A DNA stretch of 64,000 nt from NCBI GenBank assembly GCA_029851415.1, contig CM056741.1, positions 66,640,282-66,704,281 of the forward strand, given 5' to 3'. This DNA is from Eretmocerus hayati. Its lineage: Eukaryota; Arthropoda; Insecta; Hymenoptera; Aphelinidae. The notes below the pieces were generated by a model. The model was not told the origin of the DNA. It was given only the letters and a program-made list of their open reading frames with translations, and ran no database searches. Position 1 is the stretch's first letter; the number at the start of each line of letters is the position of its first letter. This document shows, piece after piece, positions 50,315-61,954 of the stretch. The position numbers were made by a program, and so were the translations under genes.

Positions 50315-52015
50315 CTGTAATCACAAAGATAAAAAGTTGCTACAAGATTTCCCATTCTGCCGTGACGGAAATACAGGTGCGTTTGGTTTGCATGAGGACT
50401 TTGATGATCTTCATCCTTCCAGTGAATAAATGAGAGCTCATCTTTGGGGAGTTTGAGGATTGAACCATAGTTGAGAGGAGTGGACTGTTGAATATAGCTG
50501 GTCAATGAGGTTTGACATAGGTACGAACTGGAGTTTGCAAGCATCTAGTTTGAGACCAGATTTGAGATATTCATTTTGGATAAATTACAGGTTGATTTGA
50601 TCGAGAATCGAACTCGCGTCTCTTGGAGCCCCGTATCTCGAGTCACTGAAAATTTGGTCCTGATCGAATCAATGTGGTGAGGTTTCGGGGAATGTCAAAG
50701 CAAGGTGGCCTTTATTCTTCGCAAAATAAAAAGCATCATTCAATTTTGTGAGAGACAATGACTTACTGAAGTAGTTCTCGTGTGAGATGGGACAAAATTT
50801 TTAAAACGATTTTCATTCCCTAACATATACATTACAGGATAGACCCATAATCACACGATAAAACATGGCTGGTCGTCTAGGGTTATTATGGCAAGGATGT
50901 TTTTACGAAATATTTATTGGATAATTGCAATGAGGGATATCAACAGTTGAATATTTCTACCTCAATTTCAGTTGTTGCTAAATGATCAGACGTTTGAACG
51001 ATAATTTTGTTCACCAAGATAATAAGACTCAGAAAAAAACGACGGGGGAATGCTTTCAAGGTGCTGAAGGCGCAGAACTGAACAACAACGAGGACGCAGA
51101 GAGTCGCCAAACGTGGCTCTATTCATCCAATATGAGACCCATTGAATTGTAGACACTCGTATAGCAGCAGCGCATCGTTCTTGCCTCTTCTTCTTCTACT
51201 TTTTTCCCCTCTGAGTCTTTTTTTCATTCGACAGAGCTCGAGAACTCAGAGCTCGGTGAAAAGAGTCCAGCGAATATATATATAATAATAAGAAAAACAA
51301 GGCATCATAAATGCGTTCGAACAAAAATTCGCGTCGCCGAATGCTAGAGCTGTCGGATAAACGCAAAGTAGTGTGAGAGAAAACCCTCACGCAGAGGCAT
51401 GTGCACATGCATGAGGTTGCACGGCAGGTCCACACACACACACACACACACGGTCTGATTTTGTACGAAATTCAAAGGCCCCGGCGTGTATAGGCAAAAC
51501 AGAGAAGCAACAACGGGTCGACAACAAACTTGGCTCTGCAGTCGATTGTCGCTGGCAAGAATTAATTACCACTTGTTGTGCACGAAGGCAGAGAGGCATA
51601 TACACGAAGCTACAAAGCTTTCATCGGAGCGCAATGCATGGACACAGATATACGTTTTACACCCTCTCTCGCACACTGCACAGGTGCTCCAGCAGCCCTC
51701 ATGCCGATCTCTCTCAGAGGGTGGTACACACAACAAAACGCATCGTGCATTCAGCCCGTTGTCGTCGTAGCAACTCGCTCTTCCACTTCCAATGCATGCA
51801 CACGTTGTATCTGTATAATACAACTTCCAACTCTCTGCGAAGCTCACCTGGCATGAATTTTATACCGGCTAGTATGTGTATTATGTATACACGGGGATTG
51901 ATGCCGAGGTTCAGCCAGACGGAACAAAACTCGAGAGTAGAGTTTTACTATTATCGAACATGAGCTTCTAGTTCACGCGATATCGCGGTGACAGTTATCG
52001 TAAGGTTCATTCGGG
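50315..52015 (-). other. Probable start of Sox intron 1; no other feature except a CA microsatellite
   Basis: Nothing resembling the N-terminal HMG half was found on either strand between here and 64000. If exon 1 is intact, this stretch and everything to the right is intronic. A CA dinucleotide run is at 51431-51451. A good donor-like CAG|GTGAGC (minus strand, near 51851) is present but has no supporting coding sequence, so I do not call an exon. Confidence 0.5.
51431..51451 (+). repeat. CA dinucleotide microsatellite
   Basis: About ten uninterrupted CA units; on the minus strand it gives Cys/Val-rich open frames that are not genes. Confidence 0.95.
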
Positions 52016-52569
52016 TAGGTGTACTCAACTTGCCCCCAGTAACCCATTACCTAAACAAATCTAACCTGCCCGGATATTTCCCAATGCACCTCAGCTCATA
52101 TCGACGCTTGTCCAAAGACCTTTAAAATGAATCACAGTACGTCTAAATTTGATCAACTAGAAGCTAGCTATCATAATTTCCCCATGAAAAGATTTTTCAC
52201 AAGTTTGCAAAAGTGTGTGCCCATAACGCACCAATGTAAGTAAGAAAGTGCACAAAATCTTATGTATCCATTTTTACGAACGTGCATTCACATTTGGAGC
52301 TCTGCCTGTAAGCAAAATACTGATTTCGACCTATTTTGACGTTATGAATACGTTCTGGATTGTAGTAAAGTCGTACTGCCCGCCCTTTTGAGATAAACGT
52401 ATGGGGGCATGTTTGGTACACTCCGGTGTTGGCCGTCTTGTTTCACAAATCACCTACGTTTTTTGCACATAAGATAGCTCCAAATCTGAATTCTCCAACT
52501 CTAAAAGAGGTTTCTTAAAGTCTTGAGAACAGAAATCAAATAATATTCAGTGGCTAGATCACTCGTAGA

Positions 52570-52923
52570 ATGTTTTATATGTCAATGTTTTATGCCTCGT
52601 ATGTAGGTGAGACAAAAAGAAACACAAAAGTACGGATCCAAGAACATGCGGATAAGATCAATAAAACAGATAGTCAATATGTAATAAGCACGCACATGAG
52701 ACAATTTGGACATAAATTCAATTTTCAAGAAGTTGACATTCTAGACTTTGAACAAAATTGGCAAAAAAGGCTAATTTCAGAAATGATACACAATGAATTA
52801 GAAGAGAATCCAATCAATAGGAGAGATGATACACGTAACCTACATCAAGCCTACGCACCTTTACTTCGGAAGATGAAAAACAGAAATAATAGAATGTTGA
52901 ATATCCAAGATGATCCATCATGA
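52570..52923 (+). pseudogene. GIY-YIG endonuclease domain of a Penelope-like element (truncated ORF)
   Basis: This 117-codon frame reads ASYVGETKRNTKVRIQEH near its start, then THMRQFGHKFNF, ILDFEQNWQKRLISEMIH and NPINRRDDTRNL. Visible family residues are the YVG motif (residues 11-13, replacing YIG), Arg22, His26, Glu71 and Asn83. These are the expected catalytic or structural positions of a GIY-YIG fold. In intact Penelope-like elements this domain follows the reverse transcriptase and nicks target DNA. Here the upstream polymerase and the usual Cys-containing lead-in to the domain are missing, so the methionine is accidental. The frame itself has no internal stop, suggesting a fairly young insertion. 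Confidence 0.88.
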
Positions 52924-53452
52924 GACTGAAATTAGTACCCATAGACCCTCAATCTAGTATAGAAATCCGCCTTATCACACTTTGTAATCATTCTTCCATG
53001 GATTGATAGATCGATAAATAGATGGCGCAGAGATCATATGGATCGATGACTCCCAAAATGTATGTAGCATAGAGTAGCTTTGTCAACACAAAAAAATTCA
53101 CAGCATGTCTAGTCAATTCTTTAATTATCAATAGTCCACAAAATGCCCCGTAAAAAGTTAAAAATTGAGTTGAAGATCTACAAAAAAGTGTGTCAGGATG
53201 GTATGTTTATGTATTCAGAAAAACCGCTCAAAAAATTGTAGAAAATTGTGAAAAATGTGTATTTACGATTCATGTCCATAGATTCCTGGAAAAATGTTGA
53301 CTTTCATCACAAAGTGATGAATCATGACAAAAAGAAAGAAGGAGAGTAGTATCTGAGGTGAGAGAATGTTTGATTGTGAATATCTGAATGTGCGTTCAAT
53401 GTAATCCATATGTATTTGATTCTGTTTATTCAAAGAAAAAATTTTATATTTT

Positions 53453-53494
53453 AGACCTGATGAGGGTGACAAATTAGTCACCGAAACGTCGTCT
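53453..53494 (+). ncRNA. Hammerhead-ribozyme-like motif in the Penelope-like element
   Basis: CTGATGA (53457-53463) is followed by helix II, GGTGAC / GTCACC (53465-53470 with 53477-53482, loop AAATTA). GAAA (53483-53486), a minimal CG loop and TC follow, with predicted cleavage after 53490. AGAC (53453-53456) pairs with GTCT (53491-53494) as helix I. Helix III is reduced to the ACGT type, which I recall from hammerheads in Penelope-like elements. One extra G (53464) sits between the core and helix II, so activity is uncertain. Confidence 0.72.
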
Positions 53495-53766
53495 CAATAA
53501 ATATACACCGTGGCTCGTTTAAAGCAGCCGTATTTCTATCTTGTATAGAAATCAAATAATACGCAAAAATACGCCAAGATTGGTCGAACAAAAAAAATTG
53601 AGCACCGATTTTATTCAATGCAATCTCTCCGGTAACTTCTCAACTGTGCAAACACGAACAATGGAAAAATTACTTTAATTATAATTCCTGGAGAACGCAA
53701 GAGGCAAATGTAAAAAAAAATTTTCGGTCAAGTCAACAAGTATCCATCATTCTTGAGATCGGTATA

Positions 53767-53784
53767 GGGGGGGGGGGGGGGGGG
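53767..53784 (+). repeat. Homopolymer of 18 G
   Basis: A long G run that has expanded from the short G run at the terminus of the DNA element (other copies have four or five G). Its exact length may be a sequencing or assembly uncertainty. Confidence 0.9.
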
Positions 53785-53797
53785 TTGGGCACACTTG

Positions 53798-56700
53798 TCT
53801 TGCATTGAGCAAATCTCGCGACACGAAACATAGCTCTGGTTCGAATTCTGTATACACGATACAGTACATGGTAAACGGAATGCCCGGCGACAATCTGTGC
53901 TTGAAGGTTCGAGTTATATTATCTATACATATACTATACTACGTGATAGACGATATGCCAGGGGTGAGCATAACGCGAGATGGATAACGAGAGAGTCCGG
54001 ATACCCATGGGGAGCCCGCGCGCGCGTGGTATTATGCTAATGAGCAATCTTGGTACCCTTCCCTCGTCGTTTATTTGCACCCCGGGATATGGCAAGACGC
54101 TGTAACAGCTACAATGTCAGCGAAAAGTGGATTATATGAGGTTTGTGTTTGGACACAAGAGGCATAAACGAGGTATCATAAGAGTGATGGCTCCTCTTCA
54201 ACTTGAACGAGACGATAATGACATTACAACGAGTTGTCTATGAAGGGGTGATCGTGTTGTATGCTGCAGGTGATTCTATCAGGCAACATACTCTTGACAG
54301 AGGTATTGGGATGTTTTCGCGAAGCGCAATGGATTGTCAACTTTATTCTTTCAATCACAGTCAAATCATCCGTATTACCTGATCAACCTGCTCCTTGCAT
54401 TGTGCAAGACAATCATTCTTATGCCAAATCTTGGCGAGCCATTCGTACTCATTCATTAAAATTTTTCCTCATTGACACACACGGAATTCCAATTGATTTC
54501 AAAATCAACCGTGATTCTGTCATCATCCAAGATTTTTTCAACAGATTGTCAAACTGTGCGGGACTTTGTCTGCAGTCACGATCATTCTTCTTGTGTGATT
54601 CATCAGCATCCGCATTATCAGAATGGATTTTCACCTATATACCTATAATATTAACGAAGAACTAGGCCAGGAGCTATATGTTCAAGCCCGAAAAACCTCA
54701 GCACACTTTCCACAACCCCATATATTTTCATTAACCCAACTAAACAGCTGATCCTGGTGCTCAAAAATCAACGGCGCAACGACTGATTTGTTCGTTTTCG
54801 AGCTGCTACCCAAGACTTGCAATATTTGGAATGAATTGACTCAACCAGCTGATGTTTATTAAATCGATACCCTGTAATTGTCAACCGATGGAATCTCACC
54901 CGGAACCAGTCCTGATCCCCTCATTGAACGCACTTGGACTGTATGAACCAATAACAACTTGCTGGTTTCCAGTAAGTTTCACCAGTCGACTCCTAGTCAC
55001 CCTCTGTATTCTTATTGAGATTTGTAACATGCGTTGCATCCCACAGGTATTCATATGATTGATAAATGATCACCACGTGACACGAATAAAAATGCCGGTG
55101 ATTTGCATTCATTGGGGGATTGTGGGTAGGGGGGTATTATTGTGGTCTACTTTGACACATAACGCGAATGACTAAACTCATTCTGATGGTTGTGATGTTA
55201 TACTTCGAGATGACCTTCATTCGATTGTCTTCGGGATAAAGACTGGAGAAGTAGTCAACTCAGTTTTGTTTCCGTTTCCGTAACCGCGTCCTCCTACACG
55301 CGAACAATGGATTTAAGGAGTCTTACCAAGTGTTCGTTCTATGACAAAGTAATTTCTTCATAATTGAAATCTTTACCAGTCTCAGGAATGCATTCTGATT
55401 GACCTTGAAAAAATAACGGTCAGAAAATGAATCTCGTTCAAAATATTTCCATTGGAGGTCCACAAATTGCGTGCTGCTCCAACAAATTAACAGAGTACGA
55501 ACTGGTATAAAAGGCACTTAGTAGCCGTGTGACTGCAAAAGGAAGCTGCGAGCAAAGAGCAAGTTTGGAGGAAGGCTGCGAGTTGAGGACGATGCGACAA
55601 ATGCAATGAAGAACCATCGGAGCGTAGATGGTTGCCAAGACATCGCGGGTGCGATTCGCGGAGAGCAGCGCGCGCGCACGTGACACAACAATGGAGAACA
55701 AAGATGGTGCCATGTATATATTCTGGCTCTGGCGACTCTATAACAATGCGAAAACTGCGACACTAAGTACATATATATGGCGCAAGATGGGATTCGTCAA
55801 AGAAGGTGCATGGCGGAGGAGTAGCGGGAGATGGAAAGTGCCTTAGTAGAATTCGCGCGTTTGCGATGGTGATCCGCGAAACTATTTCCATGTATGCTCG
55901 AGAATTTTTTGATCATTCTTATTGGCTGTTCTCCGTCAACAATGAATCTTGTTCCTTATTGAATAAACCATGCTGACGATTGACCATAATTCGAAAATAT
56001 TTCGTAAAAGTATGATCACTATTTTATCAACTGTCAATGAGGTTTGTGAGGAAGAAAGCGAGTACCAAGAATGCATCAAATATTACACTGATAGCATTTC
56101 ATAGACAATAAGTGTGAGATCACGACTTCAGTAGAGAGCTGTGATTGTATCATGGTTTAGTAAAGATTTACGCGCGGAAATATGTACACATGAGAAAGGA
56201 AAAACCGGTCGTACAATCAGATTTGACAGCTTCGAGCCGGTGACAGTATGGTTTCTACTTATAGAGCAATCGGTTCTAAGTTTTGTGCATTTGTTGTGTT
56301 GGTGAGTCTACCTATCATTTTGTTACTCCACACAACATTTAATAAGAAGGAATTTGGAAAAATTGTTCGGCTCATTATTCAGTCACACTGCAAACTTCAT
56401 GAGTGGCTTCATGAAGAATGCAATTTTAGCTAGCAACAAATACCCGTGCTTGATCTATTTCATTGATGAATTCGTGATGAGAGTGCCATCATCTCGATGA
56501 TAGAAGATTGACGTAGGAAATGGTGGAGCCACTCACACGACCAATTATTTTCTCAAGCTCATTAGATGAGATGATACTTGTTTCCAATACAATCCAAAGT
56601 TTTTTTTTTATCACTTTTACTCTGTGACTGCATTTTCACTCGACATGAAACCAAGGCTTGGGTATCAAGGAGCCTGATTGATCCGCAAAGACCGCAACAT

Positions 56701-59700
56701 TTGTAATCTAACATATTGACAGTGTCCGACGATTGGGTCTGGAGAGGCACGCGTGTCAGGCCCTCGGTGACTCGATTGGGATTCAAAAATAATACAAGGT
56801 TTTTACTGGGACTGGAGCAGGGGCAGTTCGAGGTGCAGGAGGACGAAAAATGCGAATGGTTTCTAACATCGACTGCGACTCGAAAACCGAGAAGCTGAAT
56901 ACGAAAACCACACACACGCGATAACTATTGATTTGAAAAAGTTGTGACATGTCCGGGTTGGTAAGGAAAGGCAGAACCGGATCCTGGGGCGGCGGCAATT
57001 CGGGCTTAGGAACGGCGTTGAAGCAGAGAGTGGGGCAGCGTGGCGAATAACAGCGAGAGTGATGAGGAGAAGACCTACTTTTCGAAGTTTGGAAGCAGGT
57101 ATTTATAACTGCCGAAAACAAAACGCTTGTGATGGCGGGGTGGTCACGTGATGCAATTGGAATGACTCTTCGTGACGTGTTCCTGGACATGTGATGCAAT
57201 TAAGGGCACGAGACATGTTGCTAGTCACAAAATGCTAGAGCAAGTCCTGTGATGTGAATTCGTTGGCTGATCGAATGCTAGTCACGCCCTGTGTGGCGTG
57301 TTTGTGGTCACAACGTGCGGCGTGATTTGCTTCTGATAGAGGTGAAAAAAATTTACGGAGTTGATTGGGAGTAAAATGCGAAGCTTATGCGCATGTCAAA
57401 ATGTCGCCATCTACAATGGTGTAGGAGATTATCAACATTAAACAGAGCATCATTAACTAATCACAACGTTTGTCCCATGACCTATCACTTCTCAATGTTC
57501 GTAGTTGGATCACACATGAAACGCATGCAGACGTTCCATACATCCTCACTTCACATATGTCAAGCTACACGTATGTATTCGTATATGATCGGCACACTGT
57601 CATCTCATGACGGTCTCTTTATTCAAAACTAACAATGCAACGCCTATACAGAAAGAAGATCCAGCCAGAGCCCTTATACCTACACTACGCTTAACGTATC
57701 AATATAGCTCATCACAATCGGCCCCATGATAAGCATCAATCAAGAAAAACGCCCACCCCCGAAGGTTTCGAGTTTCCATCGTCGTCTGTGATGACACGCG
57801 AGCGAGCGCAAGGTTGTCGTTGTCATTGTCACACGACCCGGCGATCAAAAATGTACTATTCATAGACAATGGCGAGTATCCTAGCGCAAGATGAGATGAG
57901 GGATACTGACAAGGTGACGAGATCGCAGAATATGGAACTGTTTCCTGCATGCTGAAACGGGACTACGGAGAAGATTCGCGAGTGTGAAGTACTTCGAGGA
58001 GATGAGCCAAGCCAATGCATTTCAGATTTTCGGAGAAGAGAATGGAGTTAGATATCCTATCGAAATGAAATAATGGAGTCACAATACGCGAGAACGACGA
58101 TCGATCCCAAATGACATCAAAAGCGGGGTGTGACGTGTTCGCTGAAAACGGGTATGCAGGTATAGAACAAACCAAATAACATCACGTACGAATTGATTGC
58201 GGAAGCAGCGCGGGTAGTGAAACTATCGCCGTTTCGTTGAAACTTTTGGAATCGACTATACCTTTGATATTTGCGATATTTCGGGAAATTCCTTAGGAGA
58301 TTCCGAAAGTCTACAAGGTCGGTAAGTATATGCAATGGGGATGATGGAGCTCCGAGATCTCCTCGAGTCATCCATAGTTCGAAAGTAGATTCAAATCTGA
58401 GGGATGTATGTACTTCTAGTCTCAAAATGAGCGATACATTAGAGGTATGGATTGTGTCAATTGTCCATGTAAGACCAAGGAGTATCAAATCAACGATTTA
58501 TGAGCCTCTATTTGCTTGTTGAGAGCGATCGATCAATTTTTGATAATGATAATCACATTTACAGAGTCATTTTGAAAGAGCTGAATCACCTCGGTCTCCA
58601 ATAATTCTAAACTGCGCTTTCCTCCATGACGTTGTGCCACAGAGACTCGATCGAGGTACACAAAACAGGATGTGTATCGAGAGATGTACTTGAAGAATGC
58701 TCGAGTATTCCGGCTCATTAGCACGATAATAGCCGGTCAGCGTGTAGAATTAATTTGGATCTCGGTCCAGCCCGTCCGGTCGAGAGCATATGTCTCCGGG
58801 GCAGTCTCTGCTTCTAAAATCCAAAGACCAGAGAAGCTGTTGCGCGCACGGCGGGTTTTTCCTGATGTTCGCGTTTCGTGTATATTATTGGGGTCTCTCT
58901 CGATGCCCCGGGTGCTGACGACGGTGGCGGCGGCGATGCTTTGTCTCACACGCGTATCTCTTTCTGAGCTCTGCGCTTGCTGCATCATAGTGTGTCTTTG
59001 TGCCTCGTCTGCTTGCGCCGGCATTGTCACCATTGTCTTTCCCTCGTTAGAACTCACCTTGCGTGCCTTCGTACACTCTCTCTCTTTCTCGTCTTGGCTC
59101 TCTCCTTCTCTTCCTCGCTCACTCATTCTTTTCACTCGTTCTCGTCGTCGTCGTAGTCGGGCATCCATTGTCTAGGAATAATGCGACCTCCCCCTCGTTC
59201 AACGAGAGAGCATAGTCACCCTATATGCGCTATACTCGTTCCTATACTTTGGAGCATCTTGCGCAACCCTCTCGGTATCGAGCTTTGTCGGAGACACTGC
59301 CTCCGCGTAATCTCTTCTCTCTCGTTCTCTTGGTTCTTCATTGCCGAAAGAGAGAGAGACAGTCGCGAGAGATATAATAGGATTTTTGGATGCCCCCGAG
59401 GAGAATGAGATTTGCTTAATTGTGACGAAAAATGATGCGGTCGAGGCACCCCGCGATGAGTACTACGTAGCGCTAACACGATGACACGCTTTTTTAGTTG
59501 TATGCTGAGGAGTTATGGGATTTGCAGGTGTGCGTCCGACTAATAAAGTAATCTCGTTCTCGAGTCCACAAGTACATCAGTGCCTCAAACTGATCTCATT
59601 TGTACATACACGACATAAACTAGCTTAAGTACACTCGTGTTGCGAGCATCTGGGCCGTTGGGCTGCGAGCGCGCAAGATGTGTGGCTCGAGCCGTCCGTT

Positions 59701-59941
59701 CCATCTCGCGATCACGCCGGTGCCCACCCGTGACAGTTTACTATCTTGCAAAAGTTTTTCATTCTCTAAATTTAATCTTACGCCGCATACGCGGTCCTCT
59801 GCTATTCATTTTTTTACCTTCTGCTCCACATATTTTCTACGAAAATCCCGAGGAAAATCTCTTCACTCGATAGGTCCACTTTTATGGGCTCCGAGATTAC
59901 ATAAAAACACCTCGCTTCGACATTATGGAACATCCAATTTA
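53798..59941. other. No supported gene; GTCAC-word cluster and CpG/CT-rich patch
   Basis: Open frames such as 54261-54665 and 58672-59175 show no domain. At 57140-57325 there is a cluster of GTCAC/CGTGAC words with two GTGATGCAATT direct repeats. At 58740-59400 the sequence is CpG-rich with long CT runs. A strong minus-strand donor (CGCAAG|GTGAGT, near 59055) there could belong to an untranslated Sox exon, which is speculation. Confidence 0.45.
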
Positions 59942-60058
59942 TTAACACATTTGCTGCGGTGTGGTTCACCGAAAAGTAACATTATGCGGGGCCCACTGAT
60001 GGATCCCGCTGCACCTGGGGAAACATCACTGACATCAGCCTCCCAGCGACCGTGTTAA
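59942..60058. mobile_element. 117-bp TTAA-flanked miniature element, second member of the 40422 family
   Basis: It begins TTAACACATTTGCTGCGG and ends CCAGCGACCGTGTTAA, an inverted repeat with a few mismatches. The inside has GGGGCCCACTGATGGATCCC, a diverged form of the GGTGGGTCCCGC block in the 40422 copy. It is shorter and more degraded than that copy. It lies directly beside the 3' end of the LINE. Confidence 0.82.
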
Positions 60059-60067
60059 TAAGCAAAT

Positions 60068-61864
60068 CGATGTATGTATGTATGTATTAGACTTTATTTC
60101 ACCTTGGGGTAGAACCCCGTCTGGTGTTTCAGAAATATACAGAAGAATACAAAATTACTTAAAACTAAGTTGCAAATACAGTAGAACATATGAAATAAGA
60201 ATGATCGAATCACGAAGTAGAAGATTTTGAATGGTTCAGATAGTCGAGTTGCTAGGGTTCTCTGAGCTACCATTCAAACTAGTAGGATATCTCGCAGGCA
60301 CAAAATAAGAAAAAGTAACAAAAAAATAACTAAAGGTAACAAAAGATAGGCAGCAATGATAGTATTTTGAGTAGATGATGGACGCTAAGGCTAGACTTTA
60401 ACTAATATAATATACTTGAGAAGCAGCTAAATAGCATTAACTTCAGGCGGAGAGCAAGTTCAAGTCAAATGGTTGCAGCATCAAGCCTTCATTTATGATT
60501 CTATTATTCCAATCACTTGCATCGCGTTTGAGAAGTTCGAGACGAAAGAATTTTTTCATCGCATCAAGTCGATCAACTTCAAACTCAGAGATATTGAAAG
60601 AGTTGAGGAGCTTGGAAGCCTTGATCTGAAATGAGTTTTCCCAAGCTGTTGACTTGGTTTTAAATAATACTAGCAATTCTTTGGGATTCCTGTCTGATCT
60701 TCTTAGAACTACATCCAAGCCAAGTCTTTGGAACTTATCAGCTAAATAGTTCGGAATACCAGTAGCAATAGTCTTATACGCTAAGTTGCATGTAAAATAT
60801 TCACGTCTTCTATGTACAGACATCCATCCAAGCTGCAGACGATGAGGAGTAACATGATCATTTCTTTGCAAATCTCCCATAACAAAGCGCACACATGCAT
60901 TCAAGGCAACTTGAAGTTTTGCATTTCTAGTAGCATCGACACTGTCATAAACTATTGAGGCGTAGTCAAAGTGGGGAAAGATTAAAGTCTGGACCAGTTC
61001 GCGTCTGAGTTCACGAGAGAGGGAATTTCTATAGAACTTCAAAGAGTTCAGACCAGAGTAGACTTTAGAAAGCACAAGTTTAGTGTGTGATCCCCACGTT
61101 AGATTCTGATCCAGCACAATTCCCAGATTCCTAGCCTCAGAAACATATTCTAATTCAACTCCATTGACTTTTATCTTTGGAATATTTGTAAAATCAATAC
61201 GAGCGATCAACTCTTTAGATCCAAGAACAATAACCTTAGATTTCTTTTCATTCAACGCAAGTTGATTAGATCCAGCCCAAGTTGCCATTGCCTGCGCGTC
61301 TTCACTTAATTTGCTAAGAGCACTCAGTAATTCGTCCAAAGAACAGTGAAGATATATCTGAGAATCATCCGCGAATAGAATACAAGCAGTGTACTTTAGG
61401 ACGCTTGGTAGGTCATTGATAAAAATTGCAAACAGGAGGGGTCCAAGGATACTGCCCTGAGGGACACCAGAAGCTGCTTGCAAGAAATCAGATATTTTAC
61501 CTCCAGAATCTATTACAGCTTGAAGCCTTTCAGCTAGGTAGGAATAAAACCAAGAAACAACTCTGTTGGATACTTTGAAACTTCGAAGTTTTTTTAGTAA
61601 TAGTTCATGGGGAATGGAATCGAAGGCCTTAGAGAAGTCAAAAAGGACCAGGAGAGTGATTTTGCGATTTTCCATTGCACGCCTAACATCGTCTGTTAGT
61701 CGCAGCAGAGCTGTTTGGGTGCTATGGCCCGGTCGAAATCCAGCTTGTCGCTCATAAAGTAGGGAATTAGACTCAAGATAGTCTGACAGTTGTGCGTGTA
61801 CAAGGCGCTCAAGTATTTTTGAAAGTTCGGGAAGTTGCGCTATAGGTCTTGTGTCGATGCAAAA
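60068..61864 (-). mobile_element. 5'-truncated non-LTR retrotransposon (LINE, Jockey/CR1-like)
   Basis: On the minus strand it runs from a reverse-transcriptase fragment (61864) through a stop at 60443-60445 and a 3' untranslated region of about 360 bp. The 3' part contains a GGGG..CCCC hairpin and AATAAA, and ends in a (TACA)n-type tail (60071-60087 on the plus strand). The 5' half, with the endonuclease and gag-like frame, is missing. No target duplication could be assigned. Confidence 0.87.
60443..61864 (-). pseudogene. LINE reverse transcriptase, C-terminal portion (truncated ORF)
   Basis: The frame is open for 473 codons from 61864 to a TGA at 60443, although its first methionine is at 61675. 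Upstream of that Met it still reads as reverse transcriptase (RPIAQLPELSKILERLVHAQ, then AGFRPGHSTQTALLRL). From the Met, motif A is LVLFDFSKAFDSIPHELLLK (residues 10-29, Asp13 and Asp19). Motif B is GVPQGSILGPLLF (70-82) and motif C is FADD (101-104). About 280 residues of thumb and C-terminal domain follow. The polymerase uses element RNA as template in target-primed reverse transcription. The catalytic aspartates are intact, but the N-terminal endonuclease and fingers are absent, so the copy cannot act alone. FADD and SKAFD wording fit Jockey or CR1-like clades. Confidence 0.9.
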
Positions 61865-61954
61865 CTATACATGACATGGTTATTGTAGACATCATTGAAA
61901 ATGTTTTCGCGTTCCTTGACAACAAGCACAACACCTCATGGGGCTAAGGAAGAA

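Larger units (their letters stand above)
52545..53546 (+). mobile_element. 5'-truncated Penelope-like retroelement nested in a DNA element
   Basis: It is about 1,000 bp, flanked by AGAAATCAAATAAT at 52531-52544 and 53547-53560 (plus one further shared A), a target duplication of 14-15 bp. It contains the C-terminal GIY-YIG nuclease domain but not the reverse transcriptase, then about 530 bp of non-coding sequence, a hammerhead-like motif and a short tail. Loss of the 5' part is usual for target-primed retroelements. Penelope-like elements are the eukaryotic retroelements that combine a reverse transcriptase with a GIY-YIG nuclease. Confidence 0.87.
52016..53797 (+). mobile_element. DNA element with 'CAACTTGCCCCCA' TIRs, split by a retroelement
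   Basis: The left end GGTGTACTCAACTTGCCCCC and the right end (GGTTGGGCACAC after a long G run) are inverted repeats. The two halves (52016-52544 and 53547-53797), joined, run parallel to the reverse complement of 61955-62786. Shared blocks include AAGACCTTTAAAATGA, ACCTATTTTGACGT, GGGGGCATGT, CCAAGATTGGTCGAA-like and TGGAGAACGCA-like sequence. The interruption is the Penelope-like insert. No transposase frame is visible in either copy. Confidence 0.82.

Noticed and set aside
50590..50680. tRNA-like T-arm (GAGTTCGATTCTC) on the minus strand
   Set aside because: The acceptor pairing is imperfect, the D-loop lacks GG and no valid anticodon arm forms; at most a decayed tRNA-derived fragment.
54261..54665. 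134-codon plus-strand open frame
   Set aside because: No recognised family, repeats or context; consistent with chance in a relatively GC-balanced stretch.
58672..59175. 167-codon plus-strand frame and its 143-codon antisense partner in a CpG-rich patch
   Set aside because: Both arise from CT/GA-rich low-complexity DNA without domains; a regulatory or untranslated-exon role is possible but unsupported.
60065..61870. Target-site duplication for the LINE
   Set aside because: Short shared words (GCAAA, TCGATG) occur near both ends, but the right one overlaps coding sequence of the element, so no duplication was assigned.
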